NCBI RefSeq assembly: GCF_034555965.1
Contig: NZ_JAYDCK010000003.1
Location: 1,736,001 to 1,800,000, forward strand
Length of the DNA stretch: 64,000 nt
Direction of reading: 5' to 3'
Source: Aquicoccus sp. G2-2
GTDB taxonomy: Bacteria > Pseudomonadota > Alphaproteobacteria > Rhodobacterales > Rhodobacteraceae
This document shows positions 16,492-25,697 of this stretch, piece after piece. Under the pieces are notes generated by a model that saw only the letters and a program-made list of their open reading frames with translations, was not told the DNA's origin and searched no databases. The position numbers were made by a program, and so were the translations under genes. The first letter of the stretch is position 1. Every line of letters starts with the position of its first letter.

Positions 16492-17762
16492 AAACCCTGC
16501 TCACCAATGCCCGCCTGATCGACCCCGAAGCGCAAACCGAAAATCCGGGCTGGCTGCTGATTGAAAACGGCGTCATTTCGGCGCGCGGCGAAGCCCACGA
16601 TCCCGCGCCCGAGGCCGCTGAGGTGGTCGATTGCGCCGGTAAATGCCTCGCTCCCGGTATCGTCGATATCGGCGTCAAGGTGTGTGAACCCGGAGAGCGG
16701 CACAAGGAAAGCTTCCGCTCTGCCGGGCGTGCGGCGGCGGCGGGCGGCATCACCACGATCATCACCCGCCCCGACACACTGCCCGCCATCGACACGCCCG
16801 AAACGCTCGAATTTGTGCGCCGCCGCGCGAACGAGGCTGCCCCGGTGAACGTCCTTCCCATGGCCGCCCTGACCAAGCGGCGCGAGGGCCGCGAGATGAC
16901 TGAGATCGGCTTTTTGATGGATGCCGGTGCCATCGCCTTCACCGATTGTGACCATGTCATCACCGATACCAAGGTGTTTTCCCGCGCGCTCACTTATGCC
17001 CGCTCGCTCGGCGCGCTGGTCATCAGCCATGTGCAAGAACCGCGCCTTTCGGCAGGGGCCGCCGCGACCTCCGGCAAATTCGCCACCCTGCGCGGGCTTT
17101 CCGGCGTCTCGCCGATGGCCGAACGCATCGCGCTTGACCGCGACATCGCCCTCATCGAGATGACCGGCGCGCGCTATCACGCCGATCAGATCACCACGGC
17201 GCGCGCCCTGCCCGCCCTTGAGCGCGCCAAGAAGAACGGCTTTGACATCACCGCTGGCACCTCGATCCATCACCTGACACTGAACGAACGCGACGTGGCC
17301 GATTATCGCACCTTCTTCAAGGTCAAGCCGCCGCTGCGCGCGGAAGAAGACCGCATGGCCACGGTCGAAGCACTGGCCGCCGGTCTGATCGACACGATTT
17401 CTTCGATGCACACCCCGCAGGACGAAGAATCAAAACGTCTCCCGTTCGAGGAAGCCGCCTCCGGCGCGGTCGGGCTTGAAACCTTTCTGCCCGCCACTTT
17501 GCGGCTCGTCCATGCGGGGCAGTTAACCCTGCCGCAATTGTTCCGCGCGGCCTCGCTCAACCCGGCCAAACGGCTTGGCCTGTCCTGCGGGCGGCTGGCC
17601 AAGGGTGCGCCTGCCGATCTCGTGGTGTTCGATCCCAATGCGCCGCTCATCCTCAACCGCTTCAAGCTTCGCTCAAAGTCCAAAAATACCCCGTTTGACG
17701 AGGCCCGGATGCAGGGTAAGGTGATCGCCACCTACGTCAACGGAGAGAGAGTTTTCGGCTGA
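16488..17762 (+). CDS. pyrC: Dihydroorotase homologue with missing metal ligands
   Basis: The 424-residue amidohydrolase-fold protein aligns with class I dihydroorotases along its length (APGIVD, FTDCDHV, SIHHLTLNE, LNPAKRLGL, GAPADLVVFDP). The strand-1 metal motif DxHxHxRxPG reads D60-I-G-V-K-V-C-E-P-G, so both His and the substrate Arg are gone. The catalytic SDHAPH segment reads SMHTPQ near residues 306-311. I expect little or no hydrolase activity. In Pseudomonas an inactive PyrC' is a structural partner of PyrB, and a similar role is inferred here. An active dihydroorotase should be encoded elsewhere. Many databases will simply call this pyrC. Confidence 0.88.
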   Translation: MKTLLTNARLIDPEAQTENPGWLLIENGVISARGEAHDPAPEAAEVVDCAGKCLAPGIVDIGVKVCEPGERHKESFRSAGRAAAAGGITTIITRPDTLPAIDTPETLEFVRRRANEAAPVNVLPMAALTKRREGREMTEIGFLMDAGAIAFTDCDHVITDTKVFSRALTYARSLGALVISHVQEPRLSAGAAATSGKFATLRGLSGVSPMAERIALDRDIALIEMTGARYHADQITTARALPALERAKKNGFDITAGTSIHHLTLNERDVADYRTFFKVKPPLRAEEDRMATVEALAAGLIDTISSMHTPQDEESKRLPFEEAASGAVGLETFLPATLRLVHAGQLTLPQLFRAASLNPAKRLGLSCGRLAKGAPADLVVFDPNAPLILNRFKLRSKSKNTPFDEARMQGKVIATYVNGERVFG

Positions 17763-18373
17763 TGCCCCCGATCGACGCAAGCTTCACAATCCTCGCCCTT
17801 TGGGCGGTCATCGGCTATGTTCTGGGCGCGATCCCGTTCGGCCTCTTGCTGTCGCGCGCGCTTGGGCTCGGTGATCTGCGCAGTATCGGGTCGGGCAATA
17901 TCGGCGCCACCAATGTGCTCAGAACCGGCAGCAAACCCGCCGCAGCACTCACGCTGCTGCTCGATGCGGCCAAGGGGGCTGTCGCCGTGCTCGCCGCGCG
18001 CGCGCTAGTGGGCGAAGATGCCGCGCAAATCGCGGCACTTTTTGCCTTTCTCGGCCATTGCTATCCGGTCTGGCTTGGCTTTCGCGGTGGCAAGGGCGTG
18101 GCCACCTTCCTTGGGATATTGCTGGCACTGGCCTGGCCGGTTGGCCTTGCCGCTTGCGCCACATGGCTTGTCGCGGCGTTGCTTGGGCGCATTTCCTCGC
18201 TCGCCGCGCTGTTCGCGGCAGGCAGTTCGACCGGCTGGATGCTGCTTTTCGACCGCGGAGAGGCGTTCTTCCTCGGCGTGATCCTCACCTTGTTGATCTA
18301 CTGGCGCCACCGCGCCAATATCTCGCGGATGCGCGCCAATACCGAACCGAAGATCGGCCAACGCAAGGACTGA
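17762..18373 (+). CDS. plsY: Glycerol-3-phosphate acyltransferase PlsY
   Basis: PlsY transfers an acyl group from acyl-phosphate to glycerol-3-phosphate, the first step of phospholipid synthesis, in the inner membrane. The 203-residue protein has about five membrane segments. It also has the family motifs GSGNIGATNVLR (about 41-52) and GHCYPVWLGFRGGKGVAT (about 98-115). Its ATG overlaps the pyrC-like stop by one base (TGATG), so it belongs to the same transcription unit. The length is normal. Confidence 0.95.
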   Translation: MPPIDASFTILALWAVIGYVLGAIPFGLLLSRALGLGDLRSIGSGNIGATNVLRTGSKPAAALTLLLDAAKGAVAVLAARALVGEDAAQIAALFAFLGHCYPVWLGFRGGKGVATFLGILLALAWPVGLAACATWLVAALLGRISSLAALFAAGSSTGWMLLFDRGEAFFLGVILTLLIYWRHRANISRMRANTEPKIGQRKD

Positions 18374-18562
18374 TCCTTGCCACCCGTTAACCAGATCTGA
18401 TCGAACCGCACCGCCATGGCTTAACGCTTTGCAGCGGTTTGCAGCGCCATTTTCCCCGCCATACGCATCGCAGCCAAAGGAGCAGCCAAGGTGCAGCCCC
18501 CCGTTTCCGGCTCCAAACCAGTGTAACAAAGGTTAATTTCGCTTAACCCCTCGTTTACGAAG

Positions 18563-19932
18563 TCAGTAACTCGCGGCCTCGTAAATCCGGCTCAAATCAC
18601 CTTCCCAGGGGCCATGATACGCGTCCAGAAGCTCGTCAGCGGGGGTCTTGCCGTCGGTCACACTGTCTTCCAAAGCATGCAGGAAATGCCGCTCATCGGG
18701 CACCATTCCGCCCGCCCCCGGCATCGCCCGTGCGCGCAGTCCCTCGCGGGCAATTTCAAGCACATCACGCGCAATATCGCGCATCACCCGCCCGCCCACT
18801 TCGGCCTGCAACCCATCGACACTGGCCGCCACGCGCCACGCATCGCGCGTTTCCGCGTCCCAGCCCTTGACCATGTCCCACGCCGCATCAAGGGCTGTCT
18901 GATCATACATCAAGCCCACCCAGAACGCGGGCAGCGCGCACAGCCTGCGCCACGGCCCGCCATCGGCCCCGCGCATCTCGATGAATTTCTTCACCCGCGC
19001 TTCGGGGAACAGCGTCGTCAGATGGTCGGCCCAATCGCCCATCGTGGGCAATTCACCGGGCAGCGCCGGCAGCTTACCCTTTAGAAAGTCACGGAAACTC
19101 TGGCCCAGCGCGTTGATATATTTGCCGTCGCGGTAAACGAAATACATCGGCACATCGAGCGCGTATTCCACCCAAGACTCAAAGCCAAAGCTCTCGTCAA
19201 AAACAAACGGCACCATGCCGGTGCGCACCGGATCAAGATCGCGCCAAACCCGGCTACGCCAGCTTTTATGGCCGTTCACCTTGCCCTCGAAAAACGGCGA
19301 ATTGGCAAACAGCGCGGTGGCCACCGGTTGCAACGCAATCGCCACGCGCATCTTCTGCACCATGTCCGCTTCCGACCCGAAATCAAGGTTGACCTGAACC
19401 GTGCAGGTCCGCCGCATCATCACCCGGCCCATGGTGCCAACTTTCTGCATATAGGCATCCATCAACTCATAACGCCCCTTGGGCATCAGCGGCATTTGCT
19501 CATGGGTCCATTCCGGTGCTGCGCCCAGCCCGATGAAACCCACGCCGACCTTCTCCGCAATATCCTTAACATCGCGCAAATGTTGGTTAACTTCGTCGCA
19601 AGTCTGGTGAATCGTCTCCAAAGGCGCCCCGGAAAGCTCCAATTGCCCCCCGGCTCAAGGCTCACATTCGCCCCATCCTTCTCTAATCCAATAAGATTTT
19701 CGCCTTCATAGACCCCGTCCCAGCCGTGCCCGTCGCGCAACCCTTTCAGCACCGCCAGCACCGAACGCTCCCCCGCGTAAGGGATTGGTAAATGAGTGTC
19801 CTTACAATAGCCGAACTTCTCGTGCTCGGTGCCAATCCGCCAATCCTGCTTGGGTTTGCAGCCATCTGCGAGGTATTCGGCAAGTTGCTCATGCCGCTCG
19901 ATCGGGCCGCCGCCGGACTGTGGAATGGACAT
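18563..19932 (-). pseudogene. gshA: Glutamate-cysteine ligase, frameshifted
   Basis: The enzyme makes gamma-glutamylcysteine, the first step of glutathione synthesis. It is of the plant/alphaproteobacterial type. The N-terminal part (MSIPQSGGGPIERHEQL, IGTEHEKFGY, VSLEPGG) is read in one frame. The remainder (ELSGAPLETIHQTCDEVN, MRRTCTVQVNLDF, MRGADGGPW) is in the next. The break is at the C6 tract 19646-19651. A seventh C restores EPGGQLELSGAPLETIH and a 456-residue protein, the usual length. Ribosome binding site GGAG lies 11 bases before ATG 19932. With all catalytic motifs intact on both sides, a sequencing error is the simpler explanation. Confidence 0.9.
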
Positions 19933-20003
19933 ATGAAGGGTCTCCGGATTGGTTGGCTTTACAGGGTCTCGACAAAAAGGAGTGCGGCGAAAGGCCGGGA
20001 GTG

Positions 20004-20519
20004 TCAATGCAAGCGCAGCGTATGGCGTTGCCAAATCACAAATCGCTGAGCAGCCTCGGCGGCAGAGGCTTCGATCACGTTGCGATACTGCGCACCGGGA
20101 AAATGGGAGAGCGCATCAAGCAATCGCTCGCCCCCCACGGCAGAAGCCGGAATGCGCGCGCGCTGCCCGTCACGCAGGGTAAAAACCCATGTCATCGCCG
20201 CATCGGGCGTGGTCTCGATCTCGATCCGGCCAACCTGCGAAAGCGGCACGATCACGCCGCCTTCGGGCCGGAAATAGCTAAGCTGCGCCTCGTCCAGATC
20301 GACAACCCCGACGCCGCCGGTAACAGGGCGCACCCGCGCGCGTTGCAGCCCGGCCATCAGCAAAGCCAATCCAAACACCAGCACCACCCAGCCCAGCCAG
20401 CGCAGCAACCCGAACCCGGTAAACGCCCAGTTCGCCCCCAGCGCCGTCACCGCCGCCCCAATGATCACTTCGCGCCACCGCCAAACGGCCTCCCGCGCCT
20501 GCGGACGAAAGAAATTCAC
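20004..20519 (-). CDS. Conserved two-segment membrane protein next to rsmE
   Basis: The 171-residue product starts with GTG at 20519, whose bases overlap the TGA of rsmE (GTGA), giving VNFFRPQAREAVWRWRE. Two membrane segments lie at about residues 18-57. They are followed by a soluble domain with SYFRPEGGVIVPLSQVGRIEI and TWVFTLRDGQRARIP, a pattern suggestive of a PH-like fold. It is translationally coupled to rsmE and followed 71 bp later by gshA on the same strand. I do not know the function. Confidence 0.75.
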   Translation of the reverse strand: MNFFRPQAREAVWRWREVIIGAAVTALGANWAFTGFGLLRWLGWVVLVFGLALLMAGLQRARVRPVTGGVGVVDLDEAQLSYFRPEGGVIVPLSQVGRIEIETTPDAAMTWVFTLRDGQRARIPASAVGGERLLDALSHFPGAQYRNVIEASAAEAAQRFVIWQRHTLRLH

Positions 20520-21244
20520 CGCCAGTCTCCAAACCGCATCTGCCACAAGGTCAGCGCCGCCACCGCCGCCGTGTCTGCGCGCAAAATCCTTGGCCCCAGT
20601 GCAACCGGATAGGCAAAATCCAACCCGCGCAACCGCGCCCGCTCCGCTTCGGAAAACCCGCCCTCCGGCCCGATCAGAATCGCCCATGGCTGGCTGTCTG
20701 GATTGTCCGGCAAGGCTGGCACATGCCCCACCAGCGCCTCATCGCAAAACATCAATCGCCGCCCGGCAGGCCAATCATCCAACACTTGCGAAAGCCGCTG
20801 CAAGCCTCTGACTTCAGGGACAAATGTTCCACCGCATTGCTCTGCTGCCTCAACCGCATGAGCCTGCAACCGGTCGCGTCGGATGCGCTCCGAATTGGTG
20901 AAGTCACTCTGCACCGGACAGATTTTCGCCGCCCCCATTTCGGCGGCTTTCTCGACGATGAAATCGGTGCGCGCCTTCTTGATCGGCGCGAACAGAAGCC
21001 ACAAATCGGGCGGCATCCGCTGCTCTGCCGTGCGAATGTCGCAACGCACCACCCCGCCCCGCTTGCCCGCCTCCACCACCTCGGCGCGCCACTCACCGTC
21101 ATGTCCGTTGAAAAGCGCAACCACATCGCCCACGCCTTGCCGCATCACCGCAAACAGGTAATGCGCCTGATCGCGGTTAAGAGGAACCATTTGCCCTTCC
21201 CCCAAGGCGTGCTCTACATAAAGCCTGATCTTCGCCGTTTTCAT
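20516..21244 (-). CDS. rsmE: 16S rRNA (uracil1498-N3)-methyltransferase
   Basis: The 242-residue SPOUT methyltransferase modifies U1498 of 16S rRNA. It has an N-terminal PUA-like part (RDQAHYLFAVMRQGVGDVVALFNG). The C-terminal knot carries the SAM site ILIGPEGGFSEAE and the terminal LGPRILRADTAAVAAL, both diagnostic. The start MKTAKIRLYVE at 21244 is chosen, because the open frame continuing upstream to 21619 is antisense to ubiA. The start is only 12 bp from the divergent ubiA ATG, so both promoters must lie inside neighbouring coding sequence or overlap. Confidence 0.94.
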   Translation of the reverse strand: MKTAKIRLYVEHALGEGQMVPLNRDQAHYLFAVMRQGVGDVVALFNGHDGEWRAEVVEAGKRGGVVRCDIRTAEQRMPPDLWLLFAPIKKARTDFIVEKAAEMGAAKICPVQSDFTNSERIRRDRLQAHAVEAAEQCGGTFVPEVRGLQRLSQVLDDWPAGRRLMFCDEALVGHVPALPDNPDSQPWAILIGPEGGFSEAERARLRGLDFAYPVALGPRILRADTAAVAALTLWQMRFGDWR

Positions 21245-21256
21245 GGGCCCGACATT

Positions 21257-22231
21257 ATGACCACACCCGACCCGACGCCAGACCGGATTGATCAGGTTTC
21301 CGACGCGGTGCGCGGCAATTGGGTTGACCGCCACGCTCCGCCCGCCACCCGGCCCTATCTGCGGCTTTCGCGCGCCGACAGGCCGATCGGTACATGGCTT
21401 TTGCTGCTCCCCTGCTGGTGGGGGCTTGCCCTCGCCATGCTGCATGACGGGCAGGCGCGCTGGTTCGATCTGTGGATCTTCGTCGGCTGCGGCGCGGGGG
21501 CATGGCTGATGCGCGGCGCCGGTTGCACATGGAACGATATCACCGACCGTGACATTGACGGCAGCGTGGAGCGCACGCGCTCCCGCCCCATCCCCTCGGG
21601 TCAGGTCTCGCCCCGGCAAGCGGCCCTATGGATGGCGGCGCAAGCACTTATTGCCTGCGCTATCCTGCTGACATTCAACACAAATGCCATTCTGCTCGGC
21701 ATCCTCTCATTGCTGCCCGTGGCGGTCTATCCCTTCGCCAAGCGCTTTACTTGGTGGCCACAGGTCTTCCTTGGCCTCGCGTTCAACTGGGGCGCGCTGC
21801 TGGCCTGGACCGCCCATACCGGCGCGCTGGCGCCACCGGCCTTCATCCTCTACGTCGCAGGGATTTCGTGGACGTTATTCTACGACACCATCTATGCCCA
21901 TCAGGACACCGAAGACGATGCTTTGATCGGCGTGAAATCCACCGCCCGCCTGTTCGGGGACCACTCGCCCACATGGCTGCGCCGCTTTCTTGTCGGCACC
22001 GTCTCTCTATTGGGCTTCGCCATCATCGCCGCAATGGTGGGCGGTGCCAATAAAAACCCACTGGCGCTGCTTGTTGCCCTCGCCGGAGCCTGCGCGATGG
22101 GATGGCACATGCTGTGGCAATTGCGCCTGCTCAAACTCGATGATCCAGCCCGCCTGCTCATGCTTTTCCGGTCCAACCGCGATACCGGCCTGATCCCTCT
22201 GCTATTTTTCGCCGTCGCGTTATTCCTTTGA
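21257..22231 (+). CDS. ubiA: 4-hydroxybenzoate polyprenyltransferase
   Basis: UbiA prenylates 4-hydroxybenzoate in the inner membrane for ubiquinone synthesis. The 324-residue protein has the two Asp-rich motifs, NDITDRDID and DTIYAHQDTEDD, and about eight membrane segments. RADRPIGTWLLLLPCWWGL near the N-terminus and RTRSRPIPSG after the first motif are typical. ATG at 21257 is the start, since the frame open back to 20723 is antisense to rsmE. It diverges from rsmE. Confidence 0.95.
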   Translation: MTTPDPTPDRIDQVSDAVRGNWVDRHAPPATRPYLRLSRADRPIGTWLLLLPCWWGLALAMLHDGQARWFDLWIFVGCGAGAWLMRGAGCTWNDITDRDIDGSVERTRSRPIPSGQVSPRQAALWMAAQALIACAILLTFNTNAILLGILSLLPVAVYPFAKRFTWWPQVFLGLAFNWGALLAWTAHTGALAPPAFILYVAGISWTLFYDTIYAHQDTEDDALIGVKSTARLFGDHSPTWLRRFLVGTVSLLGFAIIAAMVGGANKNPLALLVALAGACAMGWHMLWQLRLLKLDDPARLLMLFRSNRDTGLIPLLFFAVALFL

Positions 22232-22292
22232 TTGCACTCCCCGCGTGGGCGGACTAGAGAACGGAAACAAACTTTCTCGCCTCACAGGTCCA

Positions 22293-24221
22293 ATGCGTCT
22301 ATCCTCGCTTTTCATCATCTCGGGCACATTTCTTGCTGCGGCAGCGGTATCGCTTCTCGCCGCCAGCTACTCCGTGACGTTGATTGAGGAAAGCTCCGAG
22401 ATCGGCGTGCGCAATGCGTTTGACGAAAACGGGCTGACTTGGGCCGAAGTTCATGCCGACGGGCTCAGGGTTTACGTGAACGGCACAGCAAAAACCGAAG
22501 CCGACCGTTTCTTCGCTCTGGCCACCGCCGGGAGCGTTGTCGATGCTGCACGGGTGATCGACAAGATGAAGATCAAGGTCGTCAAGCACATCACCCCGCC
22601 GCGCTTCTCCATCGAAATCCTGCGCAATGATTCCGGTATTTCGCTGATCGGCCTGATCCCGGCGGCAACTGACCGTGACGCCGTTCTTGCCGAGATGAAC
22701 AATCTTGTCGGCGATGGCACCGTCACCGATTTTCTTGAGGTTGCCGACTATCCCGTGCCGCCGGGCTGGGACGATGCATTGGCCTATGGATTGCGCTCAC
22801 TAAAGACGCTGCCACGCTCGAAAATATCCATCGACGCGCGGCATGTTGCAATCACCGCCATGTCCAACAGCGCCGACGCCAAGCGCAAGATCGAAACCGA
22901 ACTGGCCCGGCGCGCACCGCAAAACCTTCGGATCAAACTCGATATTTCCGCGCCCCGTCCGGTTATCACACCGTTCTCGTTGCGGTTTCTGATTGATAAA
23001 GGCGGCGCCCGCTTTGATAGCTGCTCGGCGGATACGCCAGAGGCCAGCACCCGCATTCTCAAGGCCGCCCACGCCGCCGGGCTGAAGGGCAAGGCACAAT
23101 GCACCATCGGCCTTGGCGTTCCGTCGCCAAACTGGGCACAGGCGGCGGAAATGGCAATCAAGGCGCTGGCAAAACTCGGCGGCGGCTCCGTCACCTTTGC
23201 GGATGCCGATATCACGATGGTCGCCGCTGAAGGCACCGATCAGGCGCATTTCGATCAGATCGTCGGCCAGTTGGAAAACGATCTGCCGGAGGTCTTTGCA
23301 CTCCATGCCGTGCTCCCCAAACCACCCGACGCCAAAAACGAAGGGCCGCCCGAATTCGTCGCCACCCGCTCCCCCGAAGGGCTGGTACAGATGCGTGGCC
23401 GGATCAGCGACAAGCTGAGCCGCGAAACGGCAGTCAGCTTTGCCAAGGCCCGGTTCAGCTCAGGCGACATCCACAGTTCGGCCCGGATTGATACCGCCCT
23501 GCCCGCCAACTGGCAGGTGCGCGTTCTGACTGGGCTCGACGCGCTTGCCAAGCTCTCAAACGGGGCCGTCACGATCACGCCCAGCAATGTCAGCGTGTCC
23601 GGCAACACCGGCGACCCAGACGCCAAGGCCGAGATTTCACGCCTTCTTTCCAAACGCTTGGGCGAAAAGGAAGCTTTCTCGATTGACGTGACCTATCAGA
23701 AAAAGCTCGATCCCGTGGCGGGCCTGCCAACACCGGATGAATGCATCGCCCAGATCAAGGAAATTCAAACCAAACGCAAAATCTCCTTCGAACCGGGATC
23801 GGACACCATCGACGGTGGCTCGCGCAAATCAGTCGATGCAATTGCCGAGGTGCTCAAGAAATGCGGCCCGATCAAGCTTGAGGTTGGCGGCCACACCGAT
23901 AGTCAAGGGCGCGAAACGATGAACCAGCAACTCAGCCTGGCCCGTGCGCAAGCCGTGCTGAACGGGCTGCGCGCACGGCGCGTGCTCACGTCAAGCTTCA
24001 CCGCCGTCGGTTACGGCGAAACAAAGCCGATCGCGGATAACGGCACCGAAGAGGGCCGCGAAGAAAACCGCCGGATCGAATTCACTTTGATCAAACCCGA
24101 GCCGAGCGAAGACACGCAAACCACGTTGGAAAGCATCGAAGACCAAAATAACAGCGGCGACGATGCCGACACGATGCTAAACGAGGCCCAAGACGAAGGA
24201 ACCCCCGATGACACGGATTAA
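22293..24221 (+). CDS. OmpA-family protein with BON-like modules
   Basis: The 642-residue protein has an N-terminal hydrophobic signal or anchor (residues 5-25). A long periplasmic region contains several BON-like units (for example LTWAEVHADGLRVYVNGTA and ISLIGLIPAATDRDAVL). A C-terminal OmpA/MotB peptidoglycan-binding domain lies at about 510-610 (EVGGHTDSQGRETMNQQLS, LSLARAQAV, ENRRIEFTL). An acidic tail follows. The architecture resembles BON-OmpA proteins such as mycobacterial ArfA. It is predicted to link the membrane to peptidoglycan. A small coiled-coil membrane protein overlaps its 3' end. The start ATG at 22293 precedes a clean signal sequence. Confidence 0.82.
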   Translation: MRLSSLFIISGTFLAAAAVSLLAASYSVTLIEESSEIGVRNAFDENGLTWAEVHADGLRVYVNGTAKTEADRFFALATAGSVVDAARVIDKMKIKVVKHITPPRFSIEILRNDSGISLIGLIPAATDRDAVLAEMNNLVGDGTVTDFLEVADYPVPPGWDDALAYGLRSLKTLPRSKISIDARHVAITAMSNSADAKRKIETELARRAPQNLRIKLDISAPRPVITPFSLRFLIDKGGARFDSCSADTPEASTRILKAAHAAGLKGKAQCTIGLGVPSPNWAQAAEMAIKALAKLGGGSVTFADADITMVAAEGTDQAHFDQIVGQLENDLPEVFALHAVLPKPPDAKNEGPPEFVATRSPEGLVQMRGRISDKLSRETAVSFAKARFSSGDIHSSARIDTALPANWQVRVLTGLDALAKLSNGAVTITPSNVSVSGNTGDPDAKAEISRLLSKRLGEKEAFSIDVTYQKKLDPVAGLPTPDECIAQIKEIQTKRKISFEPGSDTIDGGSRKSVDAIAEVLKKCGPIKLEVGGHTDSQGRETMNQQLSLARAQAVLNGLRARRVLTSSFTAVGYGETKPIADNGTEEGREENRRIEFTLIKPEPSEDTQTTLESIEDQNNSGDDADTMLNEAQDEGTPDDTD

Positions 24222-24534
24222 GTTCATCATTGCGACCGCGATCATTCTGTTCGTCGCGTTTTGCGCCGGGTGGTTCGCTAACTGGCTGATCCATCGCTTC
24301 ACCCGCGTTGCGCGCTCGGACGTGGAAGAGCTTGAGCGCATGGCACAGGAATTGCACGAGGCCGAGGAAACCCGCGATCAAGCGATCACCTATCTGCAAC
24401 AGCGCGAAGCAGAACTGACCAACCAGCTCAGCCAGACTGAAGCCGAGCTTTCCGCCGCAATGGACGGCCTGCGCGATGCCCGCCGAGAGGCCGAAACTAT
24501 CCGCGCCCAAATAGAGCAAACGGACGACATTTAG
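24208..24534 (+). CDS. Small membrane protein with coiled coil
   Basis: This 108-residue protein has one N-terminal membrane segment (about 5-25). A highly charged heptad-like helix follows from about residue 38 to the end (EELERMAQELHEAEE), a predicted coiled coil. It overlaps the OmpA/BON gene by 14 bp, so the two are probably cotranslated and may act together in the envelope. It ends by overlapping the convergent YcaQ-like gene by four bases. I recognise no named family. Confidence 0.75.
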   Translation: MTRIKFIIATAIILFVAFCAGWFANWLIHRFTRVARSDVEELERMAQELHEAEETRDQAITYLQQREAELTNQLSQTEAELSAAMDGLRDARREAETIRAQIEQTDDI

Positions 24535-25697
24535 TCCATCCGCAACTCGTTCACCTGCGCCAGCCGGGCAATGCGCACCAACTCAGCATAAAGCTTGCCT
24601 TGACGCGCCTGCGTCCATTTCACGCCCGGCTCGATCCATGTTTTTTCGAGCGACAACAAATCATTGGCGCGATCCCCTCGCGCCTCGATGCGGCCTACAA
24701 AGCGATCCCCTTCAAGCAGCGGATAAACGTAATACCCCCATTTTCGCTTTGCCGCGGGCACGAACATCTCAACCCGGTATTCAAACCCGAACAACCGCTC
24801 AAGGCGACGCCGATCACGAATGACCGGATCAAACGGGTTGAGGATACGCAGCCGGGTTGATGGCTTTTGCAACGCGGCAATCCGCTCTTCTATATCCGGC
24901 AACGCCCAGCCTGATTGCCATGCGCCATCGGCCGCCTCTATCTCAACCGGGACCAATCCACCCGGGTTCGCTTCGATCCAGTCTCGGGTTTCGCGCGCGC
25001 TCATCGCTTCCCAGAACCGCTGAACCTCGCCTTGAGTGCCAAAGCCCATGCGCTTCAATGCCGCCCGGCAAAGCCAGTTAACCTGCGCCCGGTCGCTTAG
25101 GTCCGCATCGCGCAATTCGGCGGGAAACACCCGTTCCGACAGATCGTAATACTTGGTGAAATTCTCGCGGTGTGACGTAGCCAACTCACCCGCATACCAC
25201 ATGAAATCAAGCGCCAGCTTGTGCGGCGGGCGGCGCCACATCTCGCGCTTGCCTTCGATCTTCGTGTCGAAATCATGCGTTGAAAGCGGGCCTTCTCGCT
25301 CAATCCGTGCCCTGATCGCTGCGCGCCCCGCCGCATCCGGCAACCCCTTGAACCAACCCGCCTGCCCAATCCGCGCGCTCATGCGGCGAAACTGGCGCTG
25401 CCAGTTGGGCAGAAATTCCATCGGCAAGACACAGGCATCATGGCTGAAATGCTCAAAAATGCCGCGCGCCTTCATCAGCTTGCCCAGCATCGGTTCGCGA
25501 TAATTCTGATTGCGCGACCAAAGGATATGATGATGCGCCCGCGCAATCACCTGCACAGTATCAAGCTGCACCAGCCCCAGATCATGAATCATCCCGGCCA
25601 GATCAAGCTTGCCTTGCGGTGTCTGCGAAAGCCCTTGCGCAGCCAGCCAAAGCCAGCGCGCCTGCCGGTTGGCAATCCGCAACGGTGCCGCCATCAC
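24531..25697 (-). CDS. YcaQ-type winged-helix DNA glycosylase (HTH_42 family)
   Basis: The 388-residue protein belongs to the winged-helix family that includes Streptomyces AlkZ and E. coli YcaQ (AlkX), which unhook interstrand crosslinks and other bulky alkyl lesions. The segment VQLDTVQVIARAHHHILWSR contains QLD, matching the QxD catalytic motif of the YcaQ-like branch. NPFDPVIRDRRRLERLFGFEY and the downstream YYVYPLLEGDRFVGRIE stretch are typical of the C-terminal barrel. It starts inside the moaE stop (ATGA overlap), so it is translated with moaE. The substrate here is inferred. Confidence 0.85.
   Translation of the reverse strand: MMAAPLRIANRQARWLWLAAQGLSQTPQGKLDLAGMIHDLGLVQLDTVQVIARAHHHILWSRNQNYREPMLGKLMKARGIFEHFSHDACVLPMEFLPNWQRQFRRMSARIGQAGWFKGLPDAAGRAAIRARIEREGPLSTHDFDTKIEGKREMWRRPPHKLALDFMWYAGELATSHRENFTKYYDLSERVFPAELRDADLSDRAQVNWLCRAALKRMGFGTQGEVQRFWEAMSARETRDWIEANPGGLVPVEIEAADGAWQSGWALPDIEERIAALQKPSTRLRILNPFDPVIRDRRRLERLFGFEYRVEMFVPAAKRKWGYYVYPLLEGDRFVGRIEARGDRANDLLSLEKTWIEPGVKWTQARQGKLYAELVRIARLAQVNELRMD

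Noticed and set aside
20723-21256. Upstream extension of ubiA
   Set aside because: It is antisense to rsmE. UbiA homology starts at 21257.
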